Positions 1 through 11,053 of a stretch of 64,000 nt of DNA are shown here, piece by piece. The position numbers were made by a program, and so were the translations under genes. The notes beneath the pieces are model-generated. The model saw only the letters and a list, made by a program, of their open reading frames with translations, was not told the origin of the DNA and searched no databases. Within the stretch, counting starts at the first letter, position 1. Each line of letters starts with the position of its first letter. The stretch comes from Leuconostoc mesenteroides subsp. mesenteroides (GTDB lineage Bacteria > Bacillota > Bacilli > Lactobacillales > Lactobacillaceae): NCBI GenBank assembly GCA_009676745.1, contig CP046062.1:1349501-1413500 (forward strand), read 5' to 3'.

Positions 1-1500
1 GACAAAGATAATGGCTATGATATTTCTGATTATGAAGATATTAATGCAAAATTTGGTACGATGCAAGACTTTGATCGATTACTTCAGAAAGCCCATGACA
101 AAGGCATTAAACTTTTGATGGACTTAGTCGTTAATCACACATCAGACCAACACCAATGGTTCATTGAAAGTCGTTCCTCAAAAGATAATGATAAACGTGA
201 TTTTTATATTTGGCGTGATCCAGTTGATGGACGTGAGCCAAATAATTGGGGCTCGTTCTTTTCAGGGCCAGCATGGAAATTTGACGAAAAAACGGGGCAG
301 TATTACTTACATTTATTTGTGGAAGGACAGCCCGATTTGAATTGGGTAAATCCTGAAGTACGTCAAGCAGTATTTGATATGATGAATTTCTGGGTTGATA
401 AAGGAATTGATGGCTTCCGCATGGATGTTATTTCTTTGATATCAAAACCAGATGGTTTGCCAGACGGTGAGGTTCCTGAAGGCGGTGAGTATGGTAATGC
501 AGATAAGGCAGTAGCTAATGGTCCCCATGTTCATGAGTATTTGCAAGAAATGCGTGAAAAAGTGCTAAAGCGAGCTGATATGATGACTGTTGGTGAAGCA
601 TCTGGTGTTGATATCAATAATGCTATCAAGTATGCTAACACAGACGGATCAGAATTAAATATGGTTTTCCAGTTTGAACATATGGGACTTGATAATAACC
701 CAAATCCAGCTTTGGGAAAATGGTACAATCAAAAAGTTTCTCTAGTTGACTTGAAGGAAAACTTATCCAAGTGGCAAAATGATCTAGCCGGTAAAGCCTG
801 GAATTCGTTATATTGGGATAACCATGACCAACCAAGAGCGGTAAGCCGCTATGGAGATGACCGACCAGCGTACCGCGTGGTTTCAGCAAAGATGGTTGCA
901 ACCTTATTGCACTTTATGCAAGGAACACCATACATCTATCAGGGCGAAGAAATTGGAATGACCAATGCTTATAATTTGAAACGTGAAGATTTTGATGATG
1001 TTGAAATTAAAAATGCTTTTAAGTATTTAATTGACAAGGACCACTTGATCGACGAAGACACAATGTTGAAGTACGTACATGCGAAAGGACGAGACAATGC
1101 ACGCACGCCAATGCAATGGGACAGTACAGTCAATGCAGGATTTACAACAGGAACCCCTTGGCTTAAATTAAACAATAATTACGACACAATAAATGTTGAG
1201 CAAGCATTAGCTGATAAGGATTCTATTTTTTACTATTATCAAAAACTAATTCAATTGCGACATGATTTGCCAATTATCACTACTGGAAAGTATCAGTTGT
1301 TGGAACCAAATGACGAACAAGTCTATGCTTATCGACGTGTGGGAAATAACGAACAACTGCTTGTTATCAATAATTTTACTGACACAACCGTTACGCGAAA
1401 TTATAGTGTACCAGCAAATGCAAAAATTTTGATTAGTAATTACGATGATGACCAAGCGGAAACACTTCGTCCATATGAGTCTAAAGTCTATCAGTTTTAA
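1..1500 (+). CDS. GH13 alpha-glucosidase (oligo-1,6-glucosidase/dextran glucosidase type), 5' end outside window
   Basis: Hydrolyses alpha-glucosidic bonds of short oligosaccharides in the cytoplasm. The frame is open from base 1, which reads DKDNGYDISDY before the first in-window Met at 61, so about 40-60 N-terminal residues lie upstream. GH13 landmarks in order: MDLVVNHTS, GFRMDVI with the nucleophile Asp near 424, TVGEASG with the acid/base Glu, and NHDQPR with the transition-state Asp. The GFRMDVISLISKP context is typical of GH13 subfamily 31. It resembles the second GH13 enzyme at 11054-12763, so the two are paralogues. Its exact substrate (isomaltose, dextran fragments, sucrose) cannot be fixed from sequence. 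No terminator is evident before the next promoter. Confidence 0.9.
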   Translation, partial: DKDNGYDISDYEDINAKFGTMQDFDRLLQKAHDKGIKLLMDLVVNHTSDQHQWFIESRSSKDNDKRDFYIWRDPVDGREPNNWGSFFSGPAWKFDEKTGQYYLHLFVEGQPDLNWVNPEVRQAVFDMMNFWVDKGIDGFRMDVISLISKPDGLPDGEVPEGGEYGNADKAVANGPHVHEYLQEMREKVLKRADMMTVGEASGVDINNAIKYANTDGSELNMVFQFEHMGLDNNPNPALGKWYNQKVSLVDLKENLSKWQNDLAGKAWNSLYWDNHDQPRAVSRYGDDRPAYRVVSAKMVATLLHFMQGTPYIYQGEEIGMTNAYNLKREDFDDVEIKNAFKYLIDKDHLIDEDTMLKYVHAKGRDNARTPMQWDSTVNAGFTTGTPWLKLNNNYDTINVEQALADKDSIFYYYQKLIQLRHDLPIITTGKYQLLEPNDEQVYAYRRVGNNEQLLVINNFTDTTVTRNYSVPANAKILISNYDDDQAETLRPYESKVYQF

Positions 1501-1566
1501 AAGTAGTATCTTACCTTCTTCATAAAGGATATTAATTTTTTATTGAAAATTAATTTATTTAAGCTA

Positions 1567-1595
1567 TTGTAAACGCTTTCATTTTGATATATAAT
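1567..1595 (+). promoter_or_regulatory. Promoter with overlapping cre site for the beta-glucoside operon
   Basis: A -35 TTGTAA (1567-1572), a 17-base spacer and -10 TATAAT (1590-1595) form a good sigma-A promoter. TGTAAACGCTTTCA at 1568-1581 matches the CcpA cre consensus TGWNANCGNTNWCA at every fixed position and lies over the -35. This predicts catabolite repression by steric block. Confidence 0.85.
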
Positions 1596-1609
1596 AACAT
1601 TATAAAGTT

Positions 1610-1718
1610 GGATTGTAACTATCGTGATTTTAGCGATAGGCAAAACCAAATGATAAGGGAACTATACACCTCATAATATTGGATGGTGATAGGAAACTAT
1701 TATTTGGTTTTTTATTTT
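1610..1718 (+). promoter_or_regulatory. Ribonucleic antiterminator (RAT) plus overlapping terminator upstream of the antiterminator gene
   Basis: GGATTGTAACT...AGGCAAAACC (1610-1647) is the two-sided RAT signature bound by BglG/LicT-type CAT domains. Its 3' edge overlaps the left arm of a terminator, with AACCAAAT near 1645 pairing with ATTTGGTT near 1702 followed by a T tract to 1718. Binding of the antiterminator would keep the terminator open, so the regulator controls its own synthesis. Confidence 0.85.
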
Positions 1719-1737
1719 CAAAATATAGGAGCAGACC

Positions 1738-2598
1738 ATGCTGGTAAAAAGAATTTTTAATAATAATGTTCTACTAGCTGAGAATAATGAACAAGAATTG
1801 GTTATCGTCGGGCGCGGTGTTGGTTTCAAGCAAAAGATAGGTCAAACAGTTGATTCGAGTAAAATTGAAAAAACTTATTATCCGCAGGACGAAAATTGGA
1901 CGAGAATGTTTAACGAAATGGTTGATACGATTTCCTCGGACTATGTCGAAATCGCCTCACATATTATTTCAACTGCGGAAAAAAATTTAGGCTTGTCATT
2001 TGACGGATACTTGTTAATCGGACTAGCAGATCATATACAGTTTGCGGTAGAACGCCTACAAAAAAACTTACCCATTAAAAATGAACTATTATGGGAAACG
2101 CAGCACTTTTATCCTGATGAATATCGTATCGGTACACTCGCTGTAGACTTTATTAATGAACAAATGAGTGTGCAGTTACCTGAGGATGAGGTTGGCTTTA
2201 TTGCTTTGAAATTTGTTGAAAAACGTGCTGGTCCAAATTTCAATGAAAAAGCTACCAATATGACACAGCTCATTGAAAGTGCATTAACACTGATTCGTCA
2301 TGATTTACTACCTGATATTGATTCTTCTAATCTCAATTATCAGAGATTAATTGTTCATTTGCGTTTCTTCGTAGATCGATTATTAGATGAAAACCACATT
2401 CAAAAAGGAGAGAATAATTTTGATAACGTCATGTCGCAGCACTTGTCAGAGAGCCTGCAGAAACGTTACAAAAGTTCATACCAATGTGCACAACGTGTGA
2501 TTAATTATCTGGAGAAACAAACTAAACAAAAAACAGGAGTCAACGAACAAGTTTACCTAACGATGCATTTACAAAGGATTGTTGATTCTTCAATTTAA
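1738..2598 (+). CDS. BglG/LicT-family transcriptional antiterminator
   Basis: RNA-binding antiterminator that lets transcription read through RAT-linked terminators when a beta-glucoside is available. 286 residues, the normal size: an N-terminal CAT RNA-binding domain (LVKRIFNNNVLLAENNEQELVIVGRGVGF) and two PTS-regulated PRD domains carrying the expected histidines (ASHIIS, DHIQFA, FYPDEYRIG, RLIVHLRF, MHLQRI). A clear AGGAG lies just upstream of the ATG. RATs precede both this gene and the next one, so it probably acts on both. Phosphorylation of the PRDs by HPr and by the adjacent EII would set its activity. Likely named bglG or licT in relatives. Confidence 0.93.
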   Translation: MLVKRIFNNNVLLAENNEQELVIVGRGVGFKQKIGQTVDSSKIEKTYYPQDENWTRMFNEMVDTISSDYVEIASHIISTAEKNLGLSFDGYLLIGLADHIQFAVERLQKNLPIKNELLWETQHFYPDEYRIGTLAVDFINEQMSVQLPEDEVGFIALKFVEKRAGPNFNEKATNMTQLIESALTLIRHDLLPDIDSSNLNYQRLIVHLRFFVDRLLDENHIQKGENNFDNVMSQHLSESLQKRYKSSYQCAQRVINYLEKQTKQKTGVNEQVYLTMHLQRIVDSSI

Positions 2599-2603
2599 AT
2601 TAG

Positions 2604-2674
2604 GGATTGTAACTATTTAATTAGGCAAAACCCAAAAGATATCAGTTATGTGATATCTTTTGGGTTTTTATTTT
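2604..2674 (+). promoter_or_regulatory. Second RAT and terminator between antiterminator and PTS permease genes
   Basis: GGATTGTAACT...AGGCAAAACCC at 2604-2632 repeats the RAT core found at 1610. It overlaps a strong hairpin, cccaaaagatatca/tgatatcttttggg (2631-2663), with a T tract. Without antitermination only the regulator transcript would be made, and the permease and glucosidase would be cut off here. Confidence 0.88.
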
Positions 2675-2686
2675 ATAACATAGTGA

Positions 2687-6007
<3,321 letters not shown>

Positions 6008-6011
6008 AATT

Positions 6012-6044
6012 AAAAAACGACACGAATGAACAGTGTCGTTTTTT
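6012..6044 (+). terminator. Rho-independent terminator after the beta-glucoside operon
   Basis: AAAAAACGACAC pairs with GTGTCGTTTTTT around a 9-base loop. A-rich and T-rich flanks could make it work in both directions. Confidence 0.88.
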
Positions 6045-6159
6045 AATGAGGTAGTTATTTAGGTTGACTAACACATATTTGATAATTTACTAGGAACTAG
6101 TTTTATGTTAATATACTTATAAATAATAAGTGTGTCATTTTAATAAAAGAGGTGTATTT

Positions 6160-6615
6160 ATGAGTAAAGTTATAAGTTTGGTCGGTCAACAGTTAGATGC
6201 GTTATTGGAAAATGAAACGAATGTTGTTTCTAATCTAGCAAATGCTGCCGCCTTATTGTTTCAAAACTACGAGGATTTGAACTGGGCAGGTTTTTATATC
6301 TACAATAATGCTACTAAAGAGTTAGACTTGGGTCCATTTCAGGGTAAAGTAGCATGTATGCATATTCAGCCTGAATCTGGCGTAGTTGGGACGTCTTTTG
6401 CTAACGGAGAAAGCATTGTCGTACCAAATGTACATGATTTTGCTGGACACATTGCTTGTGATGCTGATAGTAATTCGGAATTAGTTGTACCCATATTTAA
6501 AGATGGACAAATTTATGGAATGATTGATATCGATTCACCATTATTGGATCGCTTTGGTGAGAAAGAAAAAAATGAAGTAGAAGAGCTTGCTGAAATCTTA
6601 GCAAATCATATTTAA
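6160..6615 (+). CDS. Free methionine-(R)-sulfoxide reductase (GAF domain)
   Basis: Reduces free methionine-R-sulfoxide, part of oxidative-stress repair. 151 residues, a single GAF domain with the family pattern NWAGFY...LGPFQGK, GHIACDADSNSE and DIDSP. C100 in HIACDA corresponds to the catalytic Cys and C66 in VACMHI to a resolving Cys. The third Cys that many homologues have in GVCGT is Val here (GVVGT). The frame is open from 6130, but the ATG at 6160 has the AAAAGAGG ribosome site and starts the domain correctly. Monocistronic, with its own terminator. Confidence 0.9.
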   Translation: MSKVISLVGQQLDALLENETNVVSNLANAAALLFQNYEDLNWAGFYIYNNATKELDLGPFQGKVACMHIQPESGVVGTSFANGESIVVPNVHDFAGHIACDADSNSELVVPIFKDGQIYGMIDIDSPLLDRFGEKEKNEVEELAEILANHI

Positions 6616-6632
6616 TTTGCATACTATACATT

Positions 6633-6665
6633 AAAGGCAACTGATTTCATCAGTTGCCTTTTTAT
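6633..6665 (+). terminator. Terminator after the fRMsr gene
   Basis: AAAGGCAACTGAT pairs with ATCAGTTGCCTTTTT. It lies between convergent genes and could serve both. Confidence 0.88.
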
Positions 6666-6688
6666 TTGGATAGAAAAGTATATTAGCG

Positions 6689-8251
6689 CTACTTATTTTT
6701 GAAAACATCTAGTATGTGGTATCTTTTGTAAATAACCAATAGTAGTAGACCACCTAGTGAGCCAACTAATACCAGAAAAATACCTGAACCAACTCTAGTA
6801 TCTGGAATAAAGCGGTTTAATAATAGACTTAGTCCAGTAAACAGGATTAATAACATCAATGAACTAATATATATAGTATTTAACACCTTCGTATTTAAAA
6901 AGTTAAGAAGATCAAAACGATGCTGAATATAGCTTCCCATCATAATAGTAATAATCACCAGAGAAATTAATGTTGATAATAGAGCACCTAAGGAGTTTGT
7001 CAAACCAATCATAATAGGTTGGCATAGAATTTTAACAATCATGCCCCAGCCAATTGCTCTAAGTGCTATGTTAGTTTTACTGAGTCCTTGCAAAATCATA
7101 GCTAGAACAGATGTCAATCCCATGAATAGAGCGATCACTGCTGAAATTTGTACCATTGGTATATATAAGCTTTCTGCAGCATAATTGCCATAAAATAGGA
7201 TGTAAACCGGCTTACTTAACGAGTACAGTGCTGCACAAGCTGGTAGGGTGATGGCACAAAATAATACATAAGATTGACTGACATACTTTCTTAGTATCAC
7301 ATGATTGTACCTGTTTTTCGAAATTAGGGGTAGAATAGTCGATGCAATTGAAACAGACAATGAAACCACAATCATAATCAGCTTATTACTATTAAAGTTG
7401 AATAAACCAAAAATTGTTTCGATTTTGTCGCTGGATAATGTAGTATTGAATTTTGACATCAATACGTGAAAGCTGAATTGATCTATCCATTGGTAGGCAA
7501 CTAAAAAACCGCCAATGATAACGAAAGGTAAGGACTGAACGACAATCCGTTTAAAACTGATGATTTCTGGTTCAGCATTTTCTTTAAGGAAATCACTAAC
7601 TAACGGTTGTTTTTTTGAAAGTGTGCAAAATAATAAGTAAATGGTTGCCACCCAAGCGCCAATAGATGCTGCAAATGTTGAATGTACAACTACAGTTATC
7701 CAACTACCATGCTGTAATTGTAAAATAACATATGCAGATCCTAACATATAAGCCACACGGACGATTTGTTCAATTACATCAGATTTGGCGATTTCAGCCA
7801 TCCTTAGCTCGCCTTGCAGTTGCCCACGTAAAACAGATAAAAATGGAAAAACTAATACAGCCCAAGAAAGAGATCGCAGTACAGGAACCAACTTTACGTC
7901 ACTAGCAGAAAGGATAGGGGCTAAAGACCATAATGCAACGCAACAAAGAAACCCTGCAATCCAACTTAGTCGTGTCGCGCTTTTCAAGAATTGCTGTTTG
8001 CTATTACCTTCAAGTCGTGCCGTGAATTTAGCAACAGCTGAAGGTAGTCCAGCGGTTGATAACATTAAGAAAAATTGATATAAATTATAGCCTTTACCCA
8101 TCAATGTGTTAGCTTGTAGCGATAGTGCGCCTAACATCATTGTCCAAGGAATAACATACAATGCACCTAAAGCTCTCGAAGTAATATTGCCAAAAGCTAG
8201 CCATGCGGTACCGTTGGTGAGTTGGTTTTGGGATGGATTTTTTTGTCTCAT
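6689..8251 (-). CDS. Polysaccharide/lipid II flippase of the MurJ (YtgP) type
   Basis: Multispanning MOP-superfamily exporter, probably flipping lipid-linked wall precursor across the membrane. 520 residues with about 14 hydrophobic segments. The N terminus (NGTAWLAFGNITSRALGALYVIPW...GYNLYQFFLMLSTAGLPSAVAKF) closely follows the Bacillus YtgP pattern. It stands alone on the minus strand, not within a polysaccharide cluster, which favours a housekeeping lipid II role over a Wzx. No clean ribosome site is seen before the ATG at 8251. Confidence 0.8.
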   Translation of the reverse strand: MRQKNPSQNQLTNGTAWLAFGNITSRALGALYVIPWTMMLGALSLQANTLMGKGYNLYQFFLMLSTAGLPSAVAKFTARLEGNSKQQFLKSATRLSWIAGFLCCVALWSLAPILSASDVKLVPVLRSLSWAVLVFPFLSVLRGQLQGELRMAEIAKSDVIEQIVRVAYMLGSAYVILQLQHGSWITVVVHSTFAASIGAWVATIYLLFCTLSKKQPLVSDFLKENAEPEIISFKRIVVQSLPFVIIGGFLVAYQWIDQFSFHVLMSKFNTTLSSDKIETIFGLFNFNSNKLIMIVVSLSVSIASTILPLISKNRYNHVILRKYVSQSYVLFCAITLPACAALYSLSKPVYILFYGNYAAESLYIPMVQISAVIALFMGLTSVLAMILQGLSKTNIALRAIGWGMIVKILCQPIMIGLTNSLGALLSTLISLVIITIMMGSYIQHRFDLLNFLNTKVLNTIYISSLMLLILFTGLSLLLNRFIPDTRVGSGIFLVLVGSLGGLLLLVIYKRYHILDVFKNK

Positions 8252-8325
8252 TTTATTATTGTAACACTAATCATTATTTCAATATATTAGTCGTCTCATT
8301 TTGAAAATGGATGACATAATGATAG

Positions 8326-9309
8326 TTACAAAGTTGTTATGCCTTTAACAAAATGAACTGGTAAGGTGATACGCTCGTGAGATGATGTAGTAGTAGTTTG
8401 ATTCATTTGTGATAATAATTTTTCTACTGATGATTTGGCGATTTCGGCAGTAGGTTGTTTAATTGAAGATAAAAAAATTTGTTGTCGTGAATAAATACGA
8501 GCACCATCAAATCCTATTATTTGTACATCTGTAGGTACATTAACGCCTTTTTGAGTTAGCAAAAAGTAAAAATCACTCGCGAATTCATCCGAATCAGAAA
8601 AAATACCGTCATAGTTAAATGTTGTATTTACAGTATTTTGATTAATAAACGTAGCAAAGTCGTCCACGAAATTGACAATATCACGCGTTACAAATCTTTC
8701 TACAGCAATATTGTGTTCGTGACAGTAATCAAAGAACCCCTGTTCGCGAATAGACGATATATTACGCACAGGTGCCTTTGAAATAAATAAAAGTTGTTTA
8801 GCGCCAGACTTAACTAGCGTTTCGCCCGCTAGCTGTCCTCCGGAATAATTATCTGAAACAACCAATGGAACTTGGTCGGAAACTTTTTTTTCAATTGAAA
8901 CGAGTGGTATATCTGTTGCAATCAAATTAGCTGCATCCGCGTAGGACATCGTGATTAATCCTGCAACTTTTTGCGTATTAGCCATCTGTATATATTCGAT
9001 TTCATCTTCTGATCGATTATTAGAGTTGCATAATATCATTTTATAGCCTTTTTTTTGCAACTCTTGCTGCATGTAGTAGCTTAATTCCGAAAAGAAAGGT
9101 GAATTGACTGTCGGAATGATAAAAACAACGAAATTTGATTGACTAGTTTTTAAAGAACGTGCTGTAGCATTTGGCACGTAGTTTAGTTCCGCTATGGCTT
9201 CTGCTATTCTTTTCTGTGTATTTGGCTTGGTTCTCTTCCCATTAATGTAATTAGACACAGATCCTCTAGAAACCTCAGCTAAACGAGCTACATCGTTCAT
9301 ATTAACCAA
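8326..9309 (-). CDS. LacI-family transcriptional regulator
   Basis: Sugar-responsive repressor. The N-terminal helix-turn-helix reads MNDVARLAEVSRGSVSNYINGKR, with the hinge helix LNYVPNATARSLKT, followed by a periplasmic-binding-protein-like effector domain; about 327 residues. I prefer the TTG start at 9309, which yields MVNMNDVARL and sits 9 bases from AAGAAGG; the frame also opens at 9315. It follows the glucosidase-symporter-small protein operon but is separated from it by a hairpin at 9342-9366, so it may be partly attenuated or have its own promoter. Its probable operator is the 20-bp palindrome at 12831-12850. Confidence 0.92.
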   Translation of the reverse strand: MVNMNDVARLAEVSRGSVSNYINGKRTKPNTQKRIAEAIAELNYVPNATARSLKTSQSNFVVFIIPTVNSPFFSELSYYMQQELQKKGYKMILCNSNNRSEDEIEYIQMANTQKVAGLITMSYADAANLIATDIPLVSIEKKVSDQVPLVVSDNYSGGQLAGETLVKSGAKQLLFISKAPVRNISSIREQGFFDYCHEHNIAVERFVTRDIVNFVDDFATFINQNTVNTTFNYDGIFSDSDEFASDFYFLLTQKGVNVPTDVQIIGFDGARIYSRQQIFLSSIKQPTAEIAKSSVEKLLSQMNQTTTTSSHERITLPVHFVKGITTL

Positions 9310-9341
9310 TTTCAAATACCTTCTTCAATAAATTATGTAAT

Positions 9342-9366
9342 AAAAAAGTGCCGACTGGCACTTTTA
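9342..9366 (-). terminator. Hairpin terminator between the small gene and lacI-type gene
   Basis: AAAAGTGCC-GACT-GGCACTTTT with a T run on the minus strand. It separates the sugar operon from the regulator gene and could limit read-through into it. Confidence 0.8.
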
Positions 9367-9372
9367 CAATGA

Positions 9373-9612
9373 TTATGGTGTAAACCTTCCTGATAACATT
9401 TTATCAAATAATTCTGACATTTGTTGTTGTTTCATATTTTCTATTTGTTGCACCTCTAAATGATTGAAGTCTTCTATCATGAAGTAGGCTTCTAAATAAA
9501 GCGTCAATTGATTTTTAATAAATCGTTGGTTTGTGATCTCATTTGGATGATTTGTGTTGTTTATCAGAGACATAGCAAACTCGTGTGGATTAATAGTAAA
9601 GTTTTTTTCCAT
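9373..9612 (-). CDS. Small hypothetical protein in the oligosaccharide operon (79 aa)
   Basis: Not recognised. A soluble, acidic and Asn/Gln-rich helical protein of 79 residues: MEKNFTINPHEFAMSLINNT at the start, then a likely amphipathic helix (NQRFIKNQLTLYLEAYFM, HLEVQQIENMKQQQMSELFDKML). The ATG at 9612 has AAAGGA 8 bases upstream and is preferred over 9621. It starts about 20 bases after the symporter stop and precedes the terminator, so it is the last gene of the glucosidase-symporter transcript. The position suggests a role linked to uptake or to the regulator, but nothing in the sequence proves one. Confidence 0.75.
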   Translation of the reverse strand: MEKNFTINPHEFAMSLINNTNHPNEITNQRFIKNQLTLYLEAYFMIEDFNHLEVQQIENMKQQQMSELFDKMLSGRFTP

Positions 9613-9632
9613 AATTGTCATCCTTTCTGTGA

Positions 9633-11036
9633 TTATTGAATACTATCTTCCAAATTTTCTCTAGCGTGTTTAGCATCAATATAACGTGTCATTTCTAATT
9701 CTTTTTCGGGAGTCAAACGATAGAAGAGTATTAGTATGAACGAAATAACAAGGGCGATTAAAGGCACCCAAACATAGTTTGCTTCGATACTAAACAGTGC
9801 TGCTGTCGACTGGGTTTTGTTTGGTACGTAGTGGCCAAGTGATAAAAGCATACCGGTAATTGCGCCACCAATACCCATGCCAAACTTAGCGGTAAAACTC
9901 GAGGCAGAGGTTACTATCCCTTCGGCACGAACGCCGTTTTTCCATTCTCCATAATCAACAGAATCCGCTAATAAAACGGCAATTAAGGCGCCAACGAAAC
10001 CATTTCCAAAGTTTCCGATAATCGTACCAATAATTACTAGTGGGATGTTCAAGAATTGTGCACCGAGGCCAAGGATTAATTGACCCAATATACTCAGACC
10101 TAGTCCTGATAGTAGTGTCTTCTTTTTTCCTATTTTCATAACAATTTTAGGTGTTAAGAATACAGAAACCAAACCAACAGCATTGAAGAATAAAGCCAAG
10201 GAAGCTAGCTCAGGTTTATCTAAGTTGTATTTAAAGAAGTAGATGGTTACCTGTCCTTTTGTCTGCATACCTAACCAATAAATAAAGTTTAAGCCAACAA
10301 CAATAACCCATGGCCAATTATTTTTAAGCGCTTTTAAGGATGTTTTAATTGGAAGTGCTTGTTGTGACTGACGGGTTTGTACATGTTCACGTAGATTGGC
10401 AAACACAACCAGGTAAATGACGAAGAATACTGCCGCTGCCATGACAGCAACCCAGAAAAAACCACGGCGTGGGTTATCTTCTCCTCCGAATAAGGTGACC
10501 AGTGGTAAGGCAATCACTGAAATCAGTGTTCCACCAAAGTTAGAAAATAGTGATCTGATTGTTGAGAGTAGAACACGCTCATTTGGATCTGTTGTCATAC
10601 TTGGCAAAATCGAAGTTAGTGGAATATTGACGGCTGAATATAAAACGTCAATACCAATATAGGTGACATAAGCCCAGACAATTTTCCAATTCATTGGTAA
10701 ATCTGGTGTTGTAAAACATAAAATTGTGAAGATTGTAAAAGGGGCATTAAACCAAAGAAAGTAGGGGCGGCTACGACCCCATTTTGTGTGCGTATGGTCG
10801 ATCATAATGCCCCAAAATGGTCCATCAAGTGCATCAATTACACGTGCAACTAACATCAATGTGCCGACAGCTCCGGCTGTGATACCAAAGACGTCAGTAT
10901 AGAAATACATTAAATATGTGCCGATTAAGCTAAATGTAAAACTACAAGCAAAATCACTAGCACCATAACTTAAACGTTCATTCCAAGGCAACTTTCCATT
11001 GCCTTTTTTTACTGTAACTGTTCCATTACTAGACAT
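9633..11036 (-). CDS. GPH-family sugar:cation symporter
   Basis: Glycoside-pentoside-hexuronide:cation symporter of about 467 residues with 12 membrane segments. Family landmarks are LSYGASDFACSFTFSLIGTYLMYFYTDVFGI at the N terminus and the DALDGPFWGIMIDHTHTKWGRSRPYFLW loop between helices 2 and 3. The C-terminal hydrophilic IIA-like domain of LacS is absent. Together with the glucosidase transcribed ahead of it, it would import an alpha-linked di- or oligosaccharide unphosphorylated. The ATG at 11036 has GGAAGG 8 bases upstream; the frame also opens at 11045. Confidence 0.9.
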   Translation of the reverse strand: MSSNGTVTVKKGNGKLPWNERLSYGASDFACSFTFSLIGTYLMYFYTDVFGITAGAVGTLMLVARVIDALDGPFWGIMIDHTHTKWGRSRPYFLWFNAPFTIFTILCFTTPDLPMNWKIVWAYVTYIGIDVLYSAVNIPLTSILPSMTTDPNERVLLSTIRSLFSNFGGTLISVIALPLVTLFGGEDNPRRGFFWVAVMAAAVFFVIYLVVFANLREHVQTRQSQQALPIKTSLKALKNNWPWVIVVGLNFIYWLGMQTKGQVTIYFFKYNLDKPELASLALFFNAVGLVSVFLTPKIVMKIGKKKTLLSGLGLSILGQLILGLGAQFLNIPLVIIGTIIGNFGNGFVGALIAVLLADSVDYGEWKNGVRAEGIVTSASSFTAKFGMGIGGAITGMLLSLGHYVPNKTQSTAALFSIEANYVWVPLIALVISFILILFYRLTPEKELEMTRYIDAKHARENLEDSIQ

Positions 11037-11053
11037 GTCATACACCTTCCTTT

